Shown here: one piece after another, positions 1 to 8,611 of the stretch
How the letters are laid out: each line of letters starts with the position of its first letter
How positions within the stretch are numbered: the stretch's first letter is position 1
Source: an uncultured Bacteroides sp.
GTDB lineage: Bacteria; Bacteroidota; Bacteroidia; Bacteroidales; Bacteroidaceae
Assembly: GCF_963676325.1 (NCBI RefSeq)
Contig: NZ_OY781099.1
Location: 186,001-250,000 of the forward strand
DNA length: 64,000 nt
Direction of reading: 5' to 3'
The notes under the pieces: generated by a model
What the model was told of the DNA's origin: nothing
Databases searched by the model: none
Seen by the model: the letters and a program-made list of their open reading frames with translations, nothing else
Program-made: the position numbers and the translations under genes

Positions 1-1
1 T

Positions 2-277
2 ATAGCATCATTATTAGCAATAATTCTGTGTGTTCTAATAAACCTGAAATGGAAGATCAGTGAACACATGACCGCTATGGGAGGTGTAGTAGGTGGACTA
101 ATAGCTTTCAGCTTTATGTTTAATTATAACCCCACTTACTGGCTATGTCTGTTTATCTTAATTGCCGGCGGATTGGGTTCTGCTCGTATTTTGCTGCGAC
201 ATCACACATTGCTGGAAGTTTTAACCGGTTTTTCGGCCGGATTTCTTTGTGCTGTTTTTGGAATTTTGTTTCTTTAA
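2..277 (+). CDS. PAP2-family membrane phosphatase, C-terminal part
   Basis: The frame is open from base 2, so this is the last 91 codons of a gene that starts before the window. The visible part is hydrophobic, with three to four predicted membrane segments. Near the end it carries an Arg-x5-His-x3-Glu pattern (inside SARILLRHHTLLE) that resembles the third motif of the PAP2 lipid phosphatase family (SR-x5-H-x3-D), with Glu in place of the usual Asp. Family members dephosphorylate lipid phosphates or undecaprenyl pyrophosphate at the inner membrane; the substrate here is not known. It ends 25 bp before gcvH and may be cotranscribed with it. The Glu substitution makes catalytic activity less certain than the fold. 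Confidence 0.7.
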   Translation: MASLLAIILCVLINLKWKISEHMTAMGGVVGGLIAFSFMFNYNPTYWLCLFILIAGGLGSARILLRHHTLLEVLTGFSAGFLCAVFGILFL

Positions 278-302
278 TTATAAAACTATAAAAACATAAC
301 TT

Positions 303-683
303 ATGAACTTTCCTGAAAATTTAAAGTACACTAGCGAACACGAATGGGTTCGTTTAGAAGGAGAATTTGCCTACGTAGGTATAACAGATTACGCACAAGA
401 GCAATTGGGCGACATTGTATTTGTTGATGTACCTGTTGTGGGTGAACCCCTGGCATTGGGAGAAGTTTTTGGAACAATAGAGGTAGTGAAAACTATTTCT
501 GATCTGTTCCTTCCTGTCTCTGGTGAGATCCTTGAGATCAATGCTTCTTTAGAAGAGAATCCGGAGTTGGTAAACTCTGATCCGTATGGTGAAGGGTGGA
601 TCGTGAAAGTAAAACCGTCTGATCTTTCAGAATTAGACACTTTACTTGATGCGACAGCATATCGTAAACTAATTAATGAATAA
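303..683 (+). CDS. gcvH: glycine cleavage system H protein
   Basis: This 126-residue protein has the usual length and layout of GcvH. The lipoyl-accepting lysine is Lys63 in the segment EVVKTISD, with conserved SEHEWV near residue 11 and ITDYAQEQLGD near residue 27. GcvH carries the aminomethyl group between the P, T and L proteins on a lipoyl arm in the cytoplasm. The P, T and L genes are not in the window. It lies 9 bp before purE in a tight plus-strand cluster that also holds ispG, so cotranscription is likely. Identification is firm. Confidence 0.95.
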   Translation: MNFPENLKYTSEHEWVRLEGEFAYVGITDYAQEQLGDIVFVDVPVVGEPLALGEVFGTIEVVKTISDLFLPVSGEILEINASLEENPELVNSDPYGEGWIVKVKPSDLSELDTLLDATAYRKLINE

Positions 684-692
684 ATAAAAATT

Positions 693-1199
693 ATGACTCC
701 AGTAGTAAGTATTATTATGGGCAGTACCTCGGATCTGCCGGTTATGGACAAAGCAGCTGCATTTCTTAATGATATGGAAGTTCCTTTTGAAATAAACGCC
801 TTATCCGCACACCGTACTCCCGAAGCAGTGGAAGAGTTTTCCAAGAGTGCAAAACAGCGTGGTATAAAGATTATTATTGCAGCAGCAGGTATGGCTGCTC
901 ATCTTCCGGGTGTAATTGCAGCATCTACAACTTTGCCTGTGATAGGTGTTCCCATAAAGTCTACTTTGGAGGGAATGGATGCTTTGCTGGCTATCGTTCA
1001 AATGCCTCCGGGAATACCAGTGGCAACTGTTGGAATCAATGCTTCTCTTAACGCCGCAATTCTTGCTGTTCAGATTCTCTCACTCTCAGATAAAGACCTG
1101 GAAGTGAAGTTCTCGGCATATAAAGAAGGCTTAAAGAAGAAGATTGTAAAGGCCAACGAAGAACTGAAAGAGGTAAAGTACCAGTTTAAAACTAATTAA
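693..1199 (+). CDS. purE: N5-carboxyaminoimidazole ribonucleotide mutase
   Basis: This is a 168-residue class I PurE. It interconverts N5-CAIR and CAIR in de novo purine synthesis. The N-terminal GSTSDLPVM (residues 10-18) is the phosphate-binding loop. SAHRTPE (residues 38-44) contains the catalytic His40, and AAAGMAAHLPGV follows. Length is normal. The ATG at 693 follows a short gap after gcvH and a purine-rich AATAAAAATT leader. A stem-loop lies about 18 bp after the stop, before ispG, and may end or attenuate the transcript. Confidence 0.96.
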   Translation: MTPVVSIIMGSTSDLPVMDKAAAFLNDMEVPFEINALSAHRTPEAVEEFSKSAKQRGIKIIIAAAGMAAHLPGVIAASTTLPVIGVPIKSTLEGMDALLAIVQMPPGIPVATVGINASLNAAILAVQILSLSDKDLEVKFSAYKEGLKKKIVKANEELKEVKYQFKTN

Positions 1200-1216
1200 T
1201 TTAATGCAATGACTTA

Positions 1217-1256
1217 CATGCCGGCAGAAACTAGTCAGATGGTTTCTGCTGGCATG
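1217..1256 (+). terminator. stem-loop between purE and ispG
   Basis: Bases 1217-1231 and 1242-1256 form a 15-bp stem with a single G-T pair and a 10-nt loop. No strong T-run follows (TTGTCTATT), so it may be an attenuator or processing site rather than a full terminator. It lies inside the longest possible ispG frame (ATG 1209), which argues that the real ispG start is ATG 1281. Confidence 0.6.
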
Positions 1257-1280
1257 TTGTCTATTAATCCTAAGCAGAGA

Positions 1281-3125
1281 ATGGACTATTTTAATTATTC
1301 CCGTCGTAAATCATCAGTTGTAAATATCGGAGGAACTCCGCTGGGAGGAGAGAATCCTATCCGCATACAATCCATGACAAATACTTCCACACAGGATACC
1401 GAAGCTAGTGTGGCTCAGGCAAAAAGAATTGTTGATGCCGGAGGAGAATATGTGCGTCTCACCACTCAGGGAATCAAAGAAGCGGAAAATTTAATGAATA
1501 TAAATGTTGCGCTTCGACAATCCGGATACATGGTTCCTTTGGTTGCCGATGTTCACTTCAATCCTAAAGTAGCCGATGTGGCAGCCTGTTATGCCGAGAA
1601 AGTAAGAATCAACCCCGGCAATTACGTTGATGCCGCTCGTACTTTCAAGAAGTTTGAGTATACCGACGAAGAATATGCTCAGGAACTACAGAAAATTCGT
1701 GAGCGTTTTGTTCCTTTTCTGAATATCTGCAAAGAAAATTATACCGCAATTCGTATTGGCGTAAACCATGGATCACTATCCGATCGTATAATGAGCCGAT
1801 ATGGCGATACGCCGGAGGGAATCGTTGAATCGTGCATGGAATTTCTGCGCATTTGTGTGGAGGAGAATTTTACTGCCGTTGTTATTTCTATAAAAGCTTC
1901 TAATACAGTAGTAATGGTAAGAACCGTACGACTTCTGGTGGCAACGATGGAAAAGGAAGGAATGAATTTCCCTCTTCATCTTGGCGTTACCGAAGCAGGA
2001 GACGGAGAAGACGGACGGATAAAATCGGCTTTGGGCATTGGCGCTCTTTTGTCCGATGGCATTGGTGATACTATACGTGTATCATTAAGCGAAGATCCCG
2101 AGTGCGAAATACCTGTAGCCAGAAAACTGGTAGACTATGTAGCAAACAGGGCCGATCATCTCTATATTCCCGGTGTGGAAGCTGAAGGGTTTAATTATCT
2201 GTCGCCAGTTCGTAGAAAGACATTCGCCGTGAAGAATATCGGAGGAGAGAATCTACCGGTGGTTATTGCCGACCGGATGAATGGTAAAACAGATTATGAT
2301 CCACAGTTCACCCCCGATTATATCTATGCCGGACGTGAACTTCCTCAGCACCTCTTGCCGGGTGTTGGCTATATTCTGGATGGAGATGTGTGGGATAGGA
2401 GAGAGAATACTTATCCGGCGTTCAACTTCAACAGCATTGAAGAACTAAAGAAGTCGGATTCATCACTGAATTTCCTTTTCCTTCCTTATATGGCTCTGAC
2501 CGAAGAGTTAGCAGAAGACCTGAAAACGATGGATAACGTTGTTATCATCTCACAAAGCAATCACCAGAACCGATTAGGAGAGCATCGTTCATTGGTACAT
2601 CAACTTATGTCGGCAGGATGTGAGAATCCGGTGGTTTTCTTCCAGTATTATACCGAGAATGAAGCAGAAGACTTACAGATAAAATCAGCCGCAGACATGG
2701 GCGCACTTATTTTTGATGGCTTCTGTGACGGACTTTTTATCTTTAACCAAGGCAGCATCAGTCATACCATAGTAGATGCTACTTCATTTGGAATCTTACA
2801 AGCGGGACGTATTCGTACCAGTAAAACAGAGTATATCTCCTGCCCGGGCTGCGGCAGAACACTTTTCGATCTGCAATCAACCATTGCCCGTGTAAAAGCC
2901 GCCACTAATCACCTGACCGGTTTAAAGATTGGAGTCATGGGCTGCATTGTCAATGGTCCCGGTGAAATGGCTGATGCCGACTATGGTTATGTAGGTGCAG
3001 GCCGTGGCAAGGTGAGTCTTTATAAGAAGAAAGAATGCATTGAGAAAAATATCCCAGAAGAAGAAGCTGTAGAAAAGTTGATAGAACTTATCAAGGCTAA
3101 CGGGGATTATATGGAGAAAGAGTAA
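1281..3125 (+). CDS. ispG: 4-hydroxy-3-methylbut-2-enyl diphosphate synthase, long form
   Basis: IspG (GcpE) reduces MEcPP to HMBPP in the MEP isoprenoid pathway using a [4Fe-4S] cluster. The N-terminal TIM barrel is recognisable (PIRIQSMTNT, VADVHFNPKVA, RIGVNHGSLSD). The C-terminal cluster ligands are Cys521 and Cys524 in SCPGCGRT and Cys555 in GVMGCIVNGPGE. At about 614 residues it is the long form with a large middle insert, as in other Bacteroidetes, chlamydiae and plants. I chose ATG 1281 (MDYFNYSRR), which matches the usual Bacteroides N terminus. The frame runs back to ATG 1209, but those 24 codons coincide with a stem-loop and look non-coding. Confidence 0.94.
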   Translation: MDYFNYSRRKSSVVNIGGTPLGGENPIRIQSMTNTSTQDTEASVAQAKRIVDAGGEYVRLTTQGIKEAENLMNINVALRQSGYMVPLVADVHFNPKVADVAACYAEKVRINPGNYVDAARTFKKFEYTDEEYAQELQKIRERFVPFLNICKENYTAIRIGVNHGSLSDRIMSRYGDTPEGIVESCMEFLRICVEENFTAVVISIKASNTVVMVRTVRLLVATMEKEGMNFPLHLGVTEAGDGEDGRIKSALGIGALLSDGIGDTIRVSLSEDPECEIPVARKLVDYVANRADHLYIPGVEAEGFNYLSPVRRKTFAVKNIGGENLPVVIADRMNGKTDYDPQFTPDYIYAGRELPQHLLPGVGYILDGDVWDRRENTYPAFNFNSIEELKKSDSSLNFLFLPYMALTEELAEDLKTMDNVVIISQSNHQNRLGEHRSLVHQLMSAGCENPVVFFQYYTENEAEDLQIKSAADMGALIFDGFCDGLFIFNQGSISHTIVDATSFGILQAGRIRTSKTEYISCPGCGRTLFDLQSTIARVKAATNHLTGLKIGVMGCIVNGPGEMADADYGYVGAGRGKVSLYKKKECIEKNIPEEEAVEKLIELIKANGDYMEKE

Positions 3126-3211
3126 TAATGAATGCAATAAGTTAATTGTCTGATAAATAACCAATTTGCTTGTAGTATTTCTCCTGCTATTTTGGTGAGA
3201 AAGAAATAATT

Positions 3212-3245
3212 AAAAGGACTGAATGTAAAATTTTCAGTCCTTTTT
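3212..3245 (+). terminator. Rho-independent terminator after ispG
   Basis: An AAAAGGACTGAA arm (3212-3223) and its complement (3233-3245) enclose a short A/T loop and run into TTTTT. It lies 86 bp past the ispG stop and would also work on the opposite strand. Confidence 0.8.
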
Positions 3246-3259
3246 CTATAACCAATCAA

Positions 3260-3454
3260 TCATCTCAAATCAGTTCTGTTTTCAGCTTTAAGAATCTTGA
3301 TATTATTTAAAATACTATCATAAAAAGGCAATCTAGACTCATCTACATTTTCGTACATAAAAGTTATAATAGCAGCATTATAATGTTGTTCCCCGCAATC
3401 ATGCCAATCCAGTCCATGCAGTTCTTGCTTTATTCTTCTCTTAGAAATAATCAA
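3260..3454 (-). pseudogene. decayed Rhs core fragment
   Basis: A 64-codon open frame whose middle (LHGLDWHDCGEQHYNAA) lines up with the Rhs core motif MHGLDxYDYGARHYDAA seen intact at 13.7 kb and 18.6 kb. After that it keeps the spacing of the core (FYDSILNN against YSISPYAYCANNP) but not the residues. It has no signal peptide or toxin tip. I read it as an eroded scrap of an Rhs gene, not an active protein. It sits to the left of the GH5-GH43 gene, about 7 kb from the main Rhs array. The alternative is a small unknown protein. Confidence 0.5.
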
Positions 3455-3603
3455 TTATGTGTGATATATGTAATATAGGCATAGCTTTTTGTAACATATA
3501 ATTAAAGAATGTAATCAGTGAAAAAACACGTGTTACATAACGTTGTTCTTTTTGGATAATTACTAGCTATATTTGTGTCAAAAGATTTGAATGCATATAA
3601 GCT

Positions 3604-3771
3604 ATGAAAAATACATCTTTTATCAAACTACTATAAAATAATTTTTAAAAAGGAGTTACTTCGAACCTAAAGTTCAGTGCTGCTATTTTAATTACTTTAT
3701 TTATTGCATTGTTCATAAACTTGTATCAGTTATTTGAAGATATAAATGTTAATTTTAAATTTGATGATTAA
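3604..3771 (+). pseudogene. remnant small membrane ORF with two in-frame stops
   Basis: Starting at ATG 3604 (MKNTSFIKLL) the frame meets TAA at 3634 and 3646. It then stays open through one clear hydrophobic helix (SAAILITLFIALFINL) and an acidic tail, and stops at 3769-3771, directly before the ATG of the GH5-GH43 gene. The basic N terminus plus helix looks like the start of a secreted or membrane protein. Product and family are not recognised. It may be a broken gene or chance in AT-rich sequence. Confidence 0.3.
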
Positions 3772-6700
3772 ATGAAAAATGCAAAAAAAAATCTTTTATT
3801 TTTTTTCTTGTTGGCAATATCTATTAATATATTGGCGTGGGAGGGAATGCCTATGCCCAGGTTACATGTTGAAGGTAAATATTTGAAAGACCAGCATGGT
3901 AATATTGTGAATTTACATGGTTTTGGGCAGACATATTCTCCGTGGTTCAATGAGCAGGGAAAATACTGGACCAATTATGATGTCGAAGGATGTCTGAGCT
4001 ATAACAAAGGTGTTATCGATGGCATTATGGCTGCCGGTTGGAAAGCAAATTTTATTCGTATGCACATGGACCCATACTGGTCAAATACACCAGGTGTATC
4101 TGTTACAGGTGAAAATGATATCTCGGCATTCGACTTTGATAGGCTTAAAACGGCACTTGACAATGTGTTTATCCCTATGGCTGAATATGCCATATCGAAA
4201 GGATTGTATGTCATAATGCGTCCTCCTGGTGTTTGTCCGGATAAAATTGCCGTGGGCGACGCATATAACCAATATCTTATAAAAGTGTGGGGATATGTAG
4301 CTCAACATCCCAAATTGAAAAACAACCCACACATCATGTATGAACTGGCAAACGAGCCTATAAACATACTTGGCCCTGATGGAACCTATGGTGCAGGTTC
4401 GCAAGGTCATTTCGATAAGTTGAAAACATATTTTCAAGCTGTTGTTGATACTATACGAGCCAGTGCAGATAATATTCTTTGGATACCAGGTTTAGGATAT
4501 CAATCATTATATCAGGGATTCGCAGTCAATCCTATTAAAGGCGACAATATCGGTTATGCAGTGCATGTTTATCCTGGTTGGTTTAACAGTGGACAAGGTT
4601 ATGCAAATTTTCAGAAAGGATGGGATGCCCAGGTTAAACCTGCGGCCGATTTAGCACCGATAGTTGTTACTGAAATGGACTGGGCACCAGAAAAATATAA
4701 TTCGTCATGGGGTAAAGATGTTACTGGTACAGCAGGTGGAGATGGTTTTGGGGCCAATTTCAAAAAGATTACGGATAATGCCGGTAACGTGAGTTGGCTT
4801 ATTTTTACAGGACCAGAACTGATGGCTAAATTTGATTCCACAAATGCGCCTACAGCTAATAATCTGACCTTTCTGAATGATCCGGAAGCATGCCCTTGGC
4901 CTACATTTCATTGGTATCAGGAATATGCGCAAAAAGACTATCCGAGGCCGGATTTTGTAAATAGTTCAAACAGCGACAATGGTAACGGAACATTTACTAA
5001 TCCTGTTATTTTTGGCGATTTTCCAGATCCGGATGTGATAAGAGTGGGTGATGTTTACTATATGTCAACTACTACTATGCATAACTTTCCTGGTGCTACT
5101 ATATTAAAATCGTATGATTTGGTAAACTGGGAATATTGCAGCAACCCATTGGATAAAATTGAATCGACTGCTTGTTATAACTTAGACGGTTGTAACCGTT
5201 ACGGTCACGGACAGTGGGCAAGCAGTCTGAAATACCATAAAGGCACTTTCTATCTTCATTTTAATACGTTGGATGAAGGAAGCTATTTGCTAACTGCCAC
5301 TAATCCAGAAGGCCCCTGGACTAAGACTAAATTGTCATCTTCTTTCTATGATGCCGGTCTTTTCTTTGATGACAATGATAAAATTTATATTGTATATGGC
5401 ATCAATAAGTTACACATAGCCGAACTTGATTCAAATTTTAAAGTGATAAACGATCAGGCTATAACATTTGGCAACATACCTTCAAGTATAGACAATTCCG
5501 CAACAGAAGGAAGTCATCTGTATAAAATCAATGGTTATTATTATATTTATTCTACAACCGGAGGTTATTATGCCACTCAGGTCGCTTTCCGTTCATCTTC
5601 AATTTTTGGACCGTATGATGAAAAAGTAGTCTTTAATAGCGACCGCATTCACCAGGGAGCCTTGATACAAACGCAAACCGGCGAATGGTGGACTATGCTT
5701 TTTGCCGATAAAGGAGCTTATGGACGATTACCAAGTTTACAACCGGTAAGTTGGGTCGATAATTGGCCTATTGTAGGTGTAAATGGAAGCGGTGTTACAA
5801 CTTATACCAAACCTAATGTAGGAAGAGATTATATAAAGAAGGCGTTGCCGACCAATGACAATTTCCGTAATTACAAATTAGGTGCGCAATGGGAATGGAA
5901 CCACAATTCTGATGACTCTAAGTGGTCATTGGTGGAAAAAGCAGGCTATCTTCGTTTGCAAACGGTAAATGTTGTTGATTCATTACAAAGAGCTCGCAAC
6001 ACGTTAACACAACGGATCCTTGGATATAACTCAAATAATACAGATTCTTACGGTACTATTCATATGGATGTTCAAAATATGAAAGAGGGTGATGTCGCAG
6101 GCTTGGCTGTATTCCAGGATCCGTATGCTTATATTGGAATAACCGTTTCGGGAGGAGCAAAGAAGCTTGTAATGATGAATACCGGAAACAAAACTAATTT
6201 CTATCAGCCTATTTCGTGTGATTCAATCATCTATTTGAGAGCAATAACCAATTACAGTACAAGTAAGGCCAACTTTTATTATAGTACAGATAATGTTACC
6301 TATTATAAGTTTGGAGATGAACTGAACATGAAATACAATCTTTCAATATTTGTAGGTAATAGATTTGCTATTTTTAATTATGCAACATCCCAAACTGGTG
6401 GATATGTTGATGTTGACTGGTTTAGTACCGAAAAGCAATTTACAGAAGATGCTTTTTATGATCATTCTTTTGTAGGCTACACCAAAAACCAAATGACAAT
6501 GGATGGCATATCTGTGGAAAAAGATATATATAATGCATTGATTGGTACATCTAAGGATTTTAAAGTTACAGCACATTTTTTGGATGGACATACAGAAGAT
6601 GTCACGACTAAAGCTATTTATAGTAATCCTTCACCTAATATTGTAACGATAGTAAATGGGCAAATTATTGCTAAAGCTAATGGTGCTGCAACGATTAATT

Positions 6701-7329
6701 TCAGCTATCAGGATTTGTTGGGAAATACGCAAAGTGGCCAATTTCAAGTGAATGTCCAAACGTTCCCATTAACAAGTGAGCTTTTTAATTCTTCAATTTG
6801 CGGAACTGGCCTGTTTGATGAAGCGAATAAAACGCTTACTACAGCACAATATGGATTTGGTGGTTGGAAATATGCGAATGGGTTAAATCTTTCGAACTAT
6901 AAATATCTTGTAGTGGAATTGGCTGAAAAACAAACGTGTGGAGCTTCTTTTCGCTTGTTTGATACTTCGAATTATTGGACAGACTGCTATATGTACGAGA
7001 TTGGTGACAAGTTAAAAGTGGCTATTGATCTTTCTAATTTATCGAAAAGTAAAACTCCTGCTCTCAAATGTGATCCTTCACATCTTTACATTATCGGCAT
7101 TTGGTCGTATGGCAGTTCTCCGATAAAAATCAAGGATATTTATTTGAGTAATGATGGTGAATCTTCAGTCGGTATCCCTGTTATTAATAATGATAACAGT
7201 AACGAACTTGTAGATGTCTATTCAATGGTAGGGGTTAAGCTCCGTTCACAAGTGCAAAGAAAAAATGCATTAGATGGACTTAATCGCGGAGTTTATGTTG
7301 TTGGGCACAAATGTGTTATGGTGAAATAA
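3772..7329 (+). CDS. secreted GH5-GH43 bifunctional glycoside hydrolase
   Basis: A 1185-residue modular enzyme with a signal peptide (residues 1-22). Residues about 25-380 form a GH5 barrel, with acid/base Glu195 in YELANEPIN and nucleophile Glu301 in VTEMDW. Residues about 405-680 form a GH43 five-blade propeller, with Asp419 (FPDPDV) as base, Asp527 (FYDAG) as modulator and Glu579 (TEGSHL) as acid. A beta-sandwich typical of GH43 C-terminal domains follows (about 690-885). After it come a bacterial Ig-like domain (about 905-1000), a carbohydrate-binding-like beta domain and a short C terminus resembling a Por-type sorting tail (DVYSMVGVKL...GLNRGVYVV). The domain pair suggests attack on a decorated xylan, with the GH43 part removing arabinose or xylose. 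Substrate is inferred, not shown. All catalytic residues are present. Confidence 0.88.
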   Translation: MKNAKKNLLFFFLLAISINILAWEGMPMPRLHVEGKYLKDQHGNIVNLHGFGQTYSPWFNEQGKYWTNYDVEGCLSYNKGVIDGIMAAGWKANFIRMHMDPYWSNTPGVSVTGENDISAFDFDRLKTALDNVFIPMAEYAISKGLYVIMRPPGVCPDKIAVGDAYNQYLIKVWGYVAQHPKLKNNPHIMYELANEPINILGPDGTYGAGSQGHFDKLKTYFQAVVDTIRASADNILWIPGLGYQSLYQGFAVNPIKGDNIGYAVHVYPGWFNSGQGYANFQKGWDAQVKPAADLAPIVVTEMDWAPEKYNSSWGKDVTGTAGGDGFGANFKKITDNAGNVSWLIFTGPELMAKFDSTNAPTANNLTFLNDPEACPWPTFHWYQEYAQKDYPRPDFVNSSNSDNGNGTFTNPVIFGDFPDPDVIRVGDVYYMSTTTMHNFPGATILKSYDLVNWEYCSNPLDKIESTACYNLDGCNRYGHGQWASSLKYHKGTFYLHFNTLDEGSYLLTATNPEGPWTKTKLSSSFYDAGLFFDDNDKIYIVYGINKLHIAELDSNFKVINDQAITFGNIPSSIDNSATEGSHLYKINGYYYIYSTTGGYYATQVAFRSSSIFGPYDEKVVFNSDRIHQGALIQTQTGEWWTMLFADKGAYGRLPSLQPVSWVDNWPIVGVNGSGVTTYTKPNVGRDYIKKALPTNDNFRNYKLGAQWEWNHNSDDSKWSLVEKAGYLRLQTVNVVDSLQRARNTLTQRILGYNSNNTDSYGTIHMDVQNMKEGDVAGLAVFQDPYAYIGITVSGGAKKLVMMNTGNKTNFYQPISCDSIIYLRAITNYSTSKANFYYSTDNVTYYKFGDELNMKYNLSIFVGNRFAIFNYATSQTGGYVDVDWFSTEKQFTEDAFYDHSFVGYTKNQMTMDGISVEKDIYNALIGTSKDFKVTAHFLDGHTEDVTTKAIYSNPSPNIVTIVNGQIIAKANGAATINFSYQDLLGNTQSGQFQVNVQTFPLTSELFNSSICGTGLFDEANKTLTTAQYGFGGWKYANGLNLSNYKYLVVELAEKQTCGASFRLFDTSNYWTDCYMYEIGDKLKVAIDLSNLSKSKTPALKCDPSHLYIIGIWSYGSSPIKIKDIYLSNDGESSVGIPVINNDNSNELVDVYSMVGVKLRSQVQRKNALDGLNRGVYVVGHKCVMVK

Positions 7330-7369
7330 CATAATTAGATTCAGAATTAAATTAATCTCACTTATTTTG

Positions 7370-7422
7370 TTTGCTACTGATTGCAGTCTTAATCACTTGC
7401 TGTCAGTAGCAAACTCTTTTTA
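7370..7422 (+). terminator. terminator after the GH5-GH43 gene
   Basis: An 11-bp perfect stem (7370-7380 with 7403-7413, TTTGCTACTGA) with a 22-nt loop is followed by CTCTTTTTATA. It lies 41 bp after the stop of the fusion gene. Confidence 0.65.
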
Positions 7423-7457
7423 TAGAATGATTTACGCAACTAATTAATTGGGCGTAT

Positions 7458-7709
7458 TTAGAACTTGCCATTCTGATTATGGTACTTCATTATTGATTTA
7501 ATTTGATATATGATAAACCAAACACAAATTACAATTGTGAATAGGTGTGGGATAAATTCATTTGTATAATAACTCCATTCACTTTGTTTGTTCAAAGAAC
7601 TTTTAACCATCGTACCAAAAACAAAATTTTCAATTTGAAATCCAGTTGAGCATATACCTAGCAAAATTGCTATTATTCTATAAGATACTTTTATTGTTTT
7701 AGTTGTCAT
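7458..7709 (-). CDS. small membrane protein, unknown function
   Basis: This 83-residue protein has two predicted membrane helices, at about residues 10-32 and 52-68, and a basic C terminus. No family is recognised. It lies at the edge of the accessory region with no clear operon partner. ATG 7709 has no strong ribosome-binding site, as is common in this phylum. It could be a real small gene or a remnant. Confidence 0.4.
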   Translation of the reverse strand: MTTKTIKVSYRIIAILLGICSTGFQIENFVFGTMVKSSLNKQSEWSYYTNEFIPHLFTIVICVWFIIYQIKSIMKYHNQNGKF

Positions 7710-7793
7710 TTATTCCAGCTTTAAACTATTGTAAACATAATAAAACTTTTTCCTCTTCTTAATATTTATTTCTGCTAGTGGATTAACAGTTGG

Positions 7794-8387
7794 CTATTCA
7801 TAGCCAACTGTATCTTTAAAATCGCTAAAAGCCATTATTTTTTTCTTCTTGTTTTCTAAACTCACTATTACCCGCTTGCTATCAATAGTGATACACTTAA
7901 TGTCTCTACAGTTCAGTCGATAAGGCTTTTTGTATAATCTAATATATGCTTTATTGTTATTGTCAATAAGAATAATTATAGGTTGGCCTTTGTACAAAAA
8001 AAAGATTTTATCAATTCTATCATTTGAACTTTCAAGCATTAATTCATTTTCAAAAGTCTTAACTATTATTTTGTTAGCTTCAAGTTGAAATAAAGTTAAT
8101 AACCGATAATGTTGATGTGTACCACTTAAAAAAATAAAGCTATTTCTAAATTTAAGGATGAATTTAGGAATAAAATTACAGGATTCAGAATCTTTCAAAT
8201 AATAGTATTCCTTTTGAATACTATTATTATTTATCATCACATTAATAATTACAGTAGTATCATTCTTAAGTCTATACTCGATTTTATTTGATATATCCAG
8301 GACACTATCTATTCTGCAAGTTAACTCTTGAGAATCAGCATAAAAAGGATGAATAGATAGAATTAATAATAAATATAAATATTTCAT
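7794..8387 (-). CDS. secreted hypothetical protein
   Basis: The frame begins at 8444, but ATG 8387 gives a clean signal peptide (MKYLYLLLILSIHPFYADSQ) and is the preferred start, leaving 197 residues. The mature part is rich in short beta-like stretches (RKSFIFLSGTHQHYRLL-type segments) with no recognised domain. It may be exported to the periplasm. It lies downstream of the GH43 gene on the same strand, but over 220 bp away, so a shared operon is uncertain. No function can be assigned. Confidence 0.5.
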   Translation of the reverse strand: MKYLYLLLILSIHPFYADSQELTCRIDSVLDISNKIEYRLKNDTTVIINVMINNNSIQKEYYYLKDSESCNFIPKFILKFRNSFIFLSGTHQHYRLLTLFQLEANKIIVKTFENELMLESSNDRIDKIFFLYKGQPIIILIDNNNKAYIRLYKKPYRLNCRDIKCITIDSKRVIVSLENKKKKIMAFSDFKDTVGYE

Positions 8388-8611
8388 GTGTATATAAATT
8401 ATTTGAAAATTCAGTATAACACCTCCACAAAATGCTTTAATCAATCTGTCTAGCTAAGTAGCTTTAAAAATGTTAAAATTATTGTCAGAGATTTCTATCC
8501 CAGTTGTTCTAGCTTTTATGTGATTGAAGCCCTTTGCTGCTAAATCAAAAGTTCAGCTCTTTCTAATTGATTATTATTTACTTTAAAAAAGATGTTTCAT
8601 AAATAATATAT

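Noticed and set aside
389..844. Minus-strand open frame across gcvH and purE
   Set aside because: It lies wholly over two well-supported plus-strand genes and shows no protein-like motifs.
3733..3763. Perfect TTTG-N19-TAAATTTG promoter before the GH5-GH43 gene
   Set aside because: It would put the start of transcription within a few bases of the ATG and lies in an eroded reading frame, so it may be chance in AT-rich sequence.
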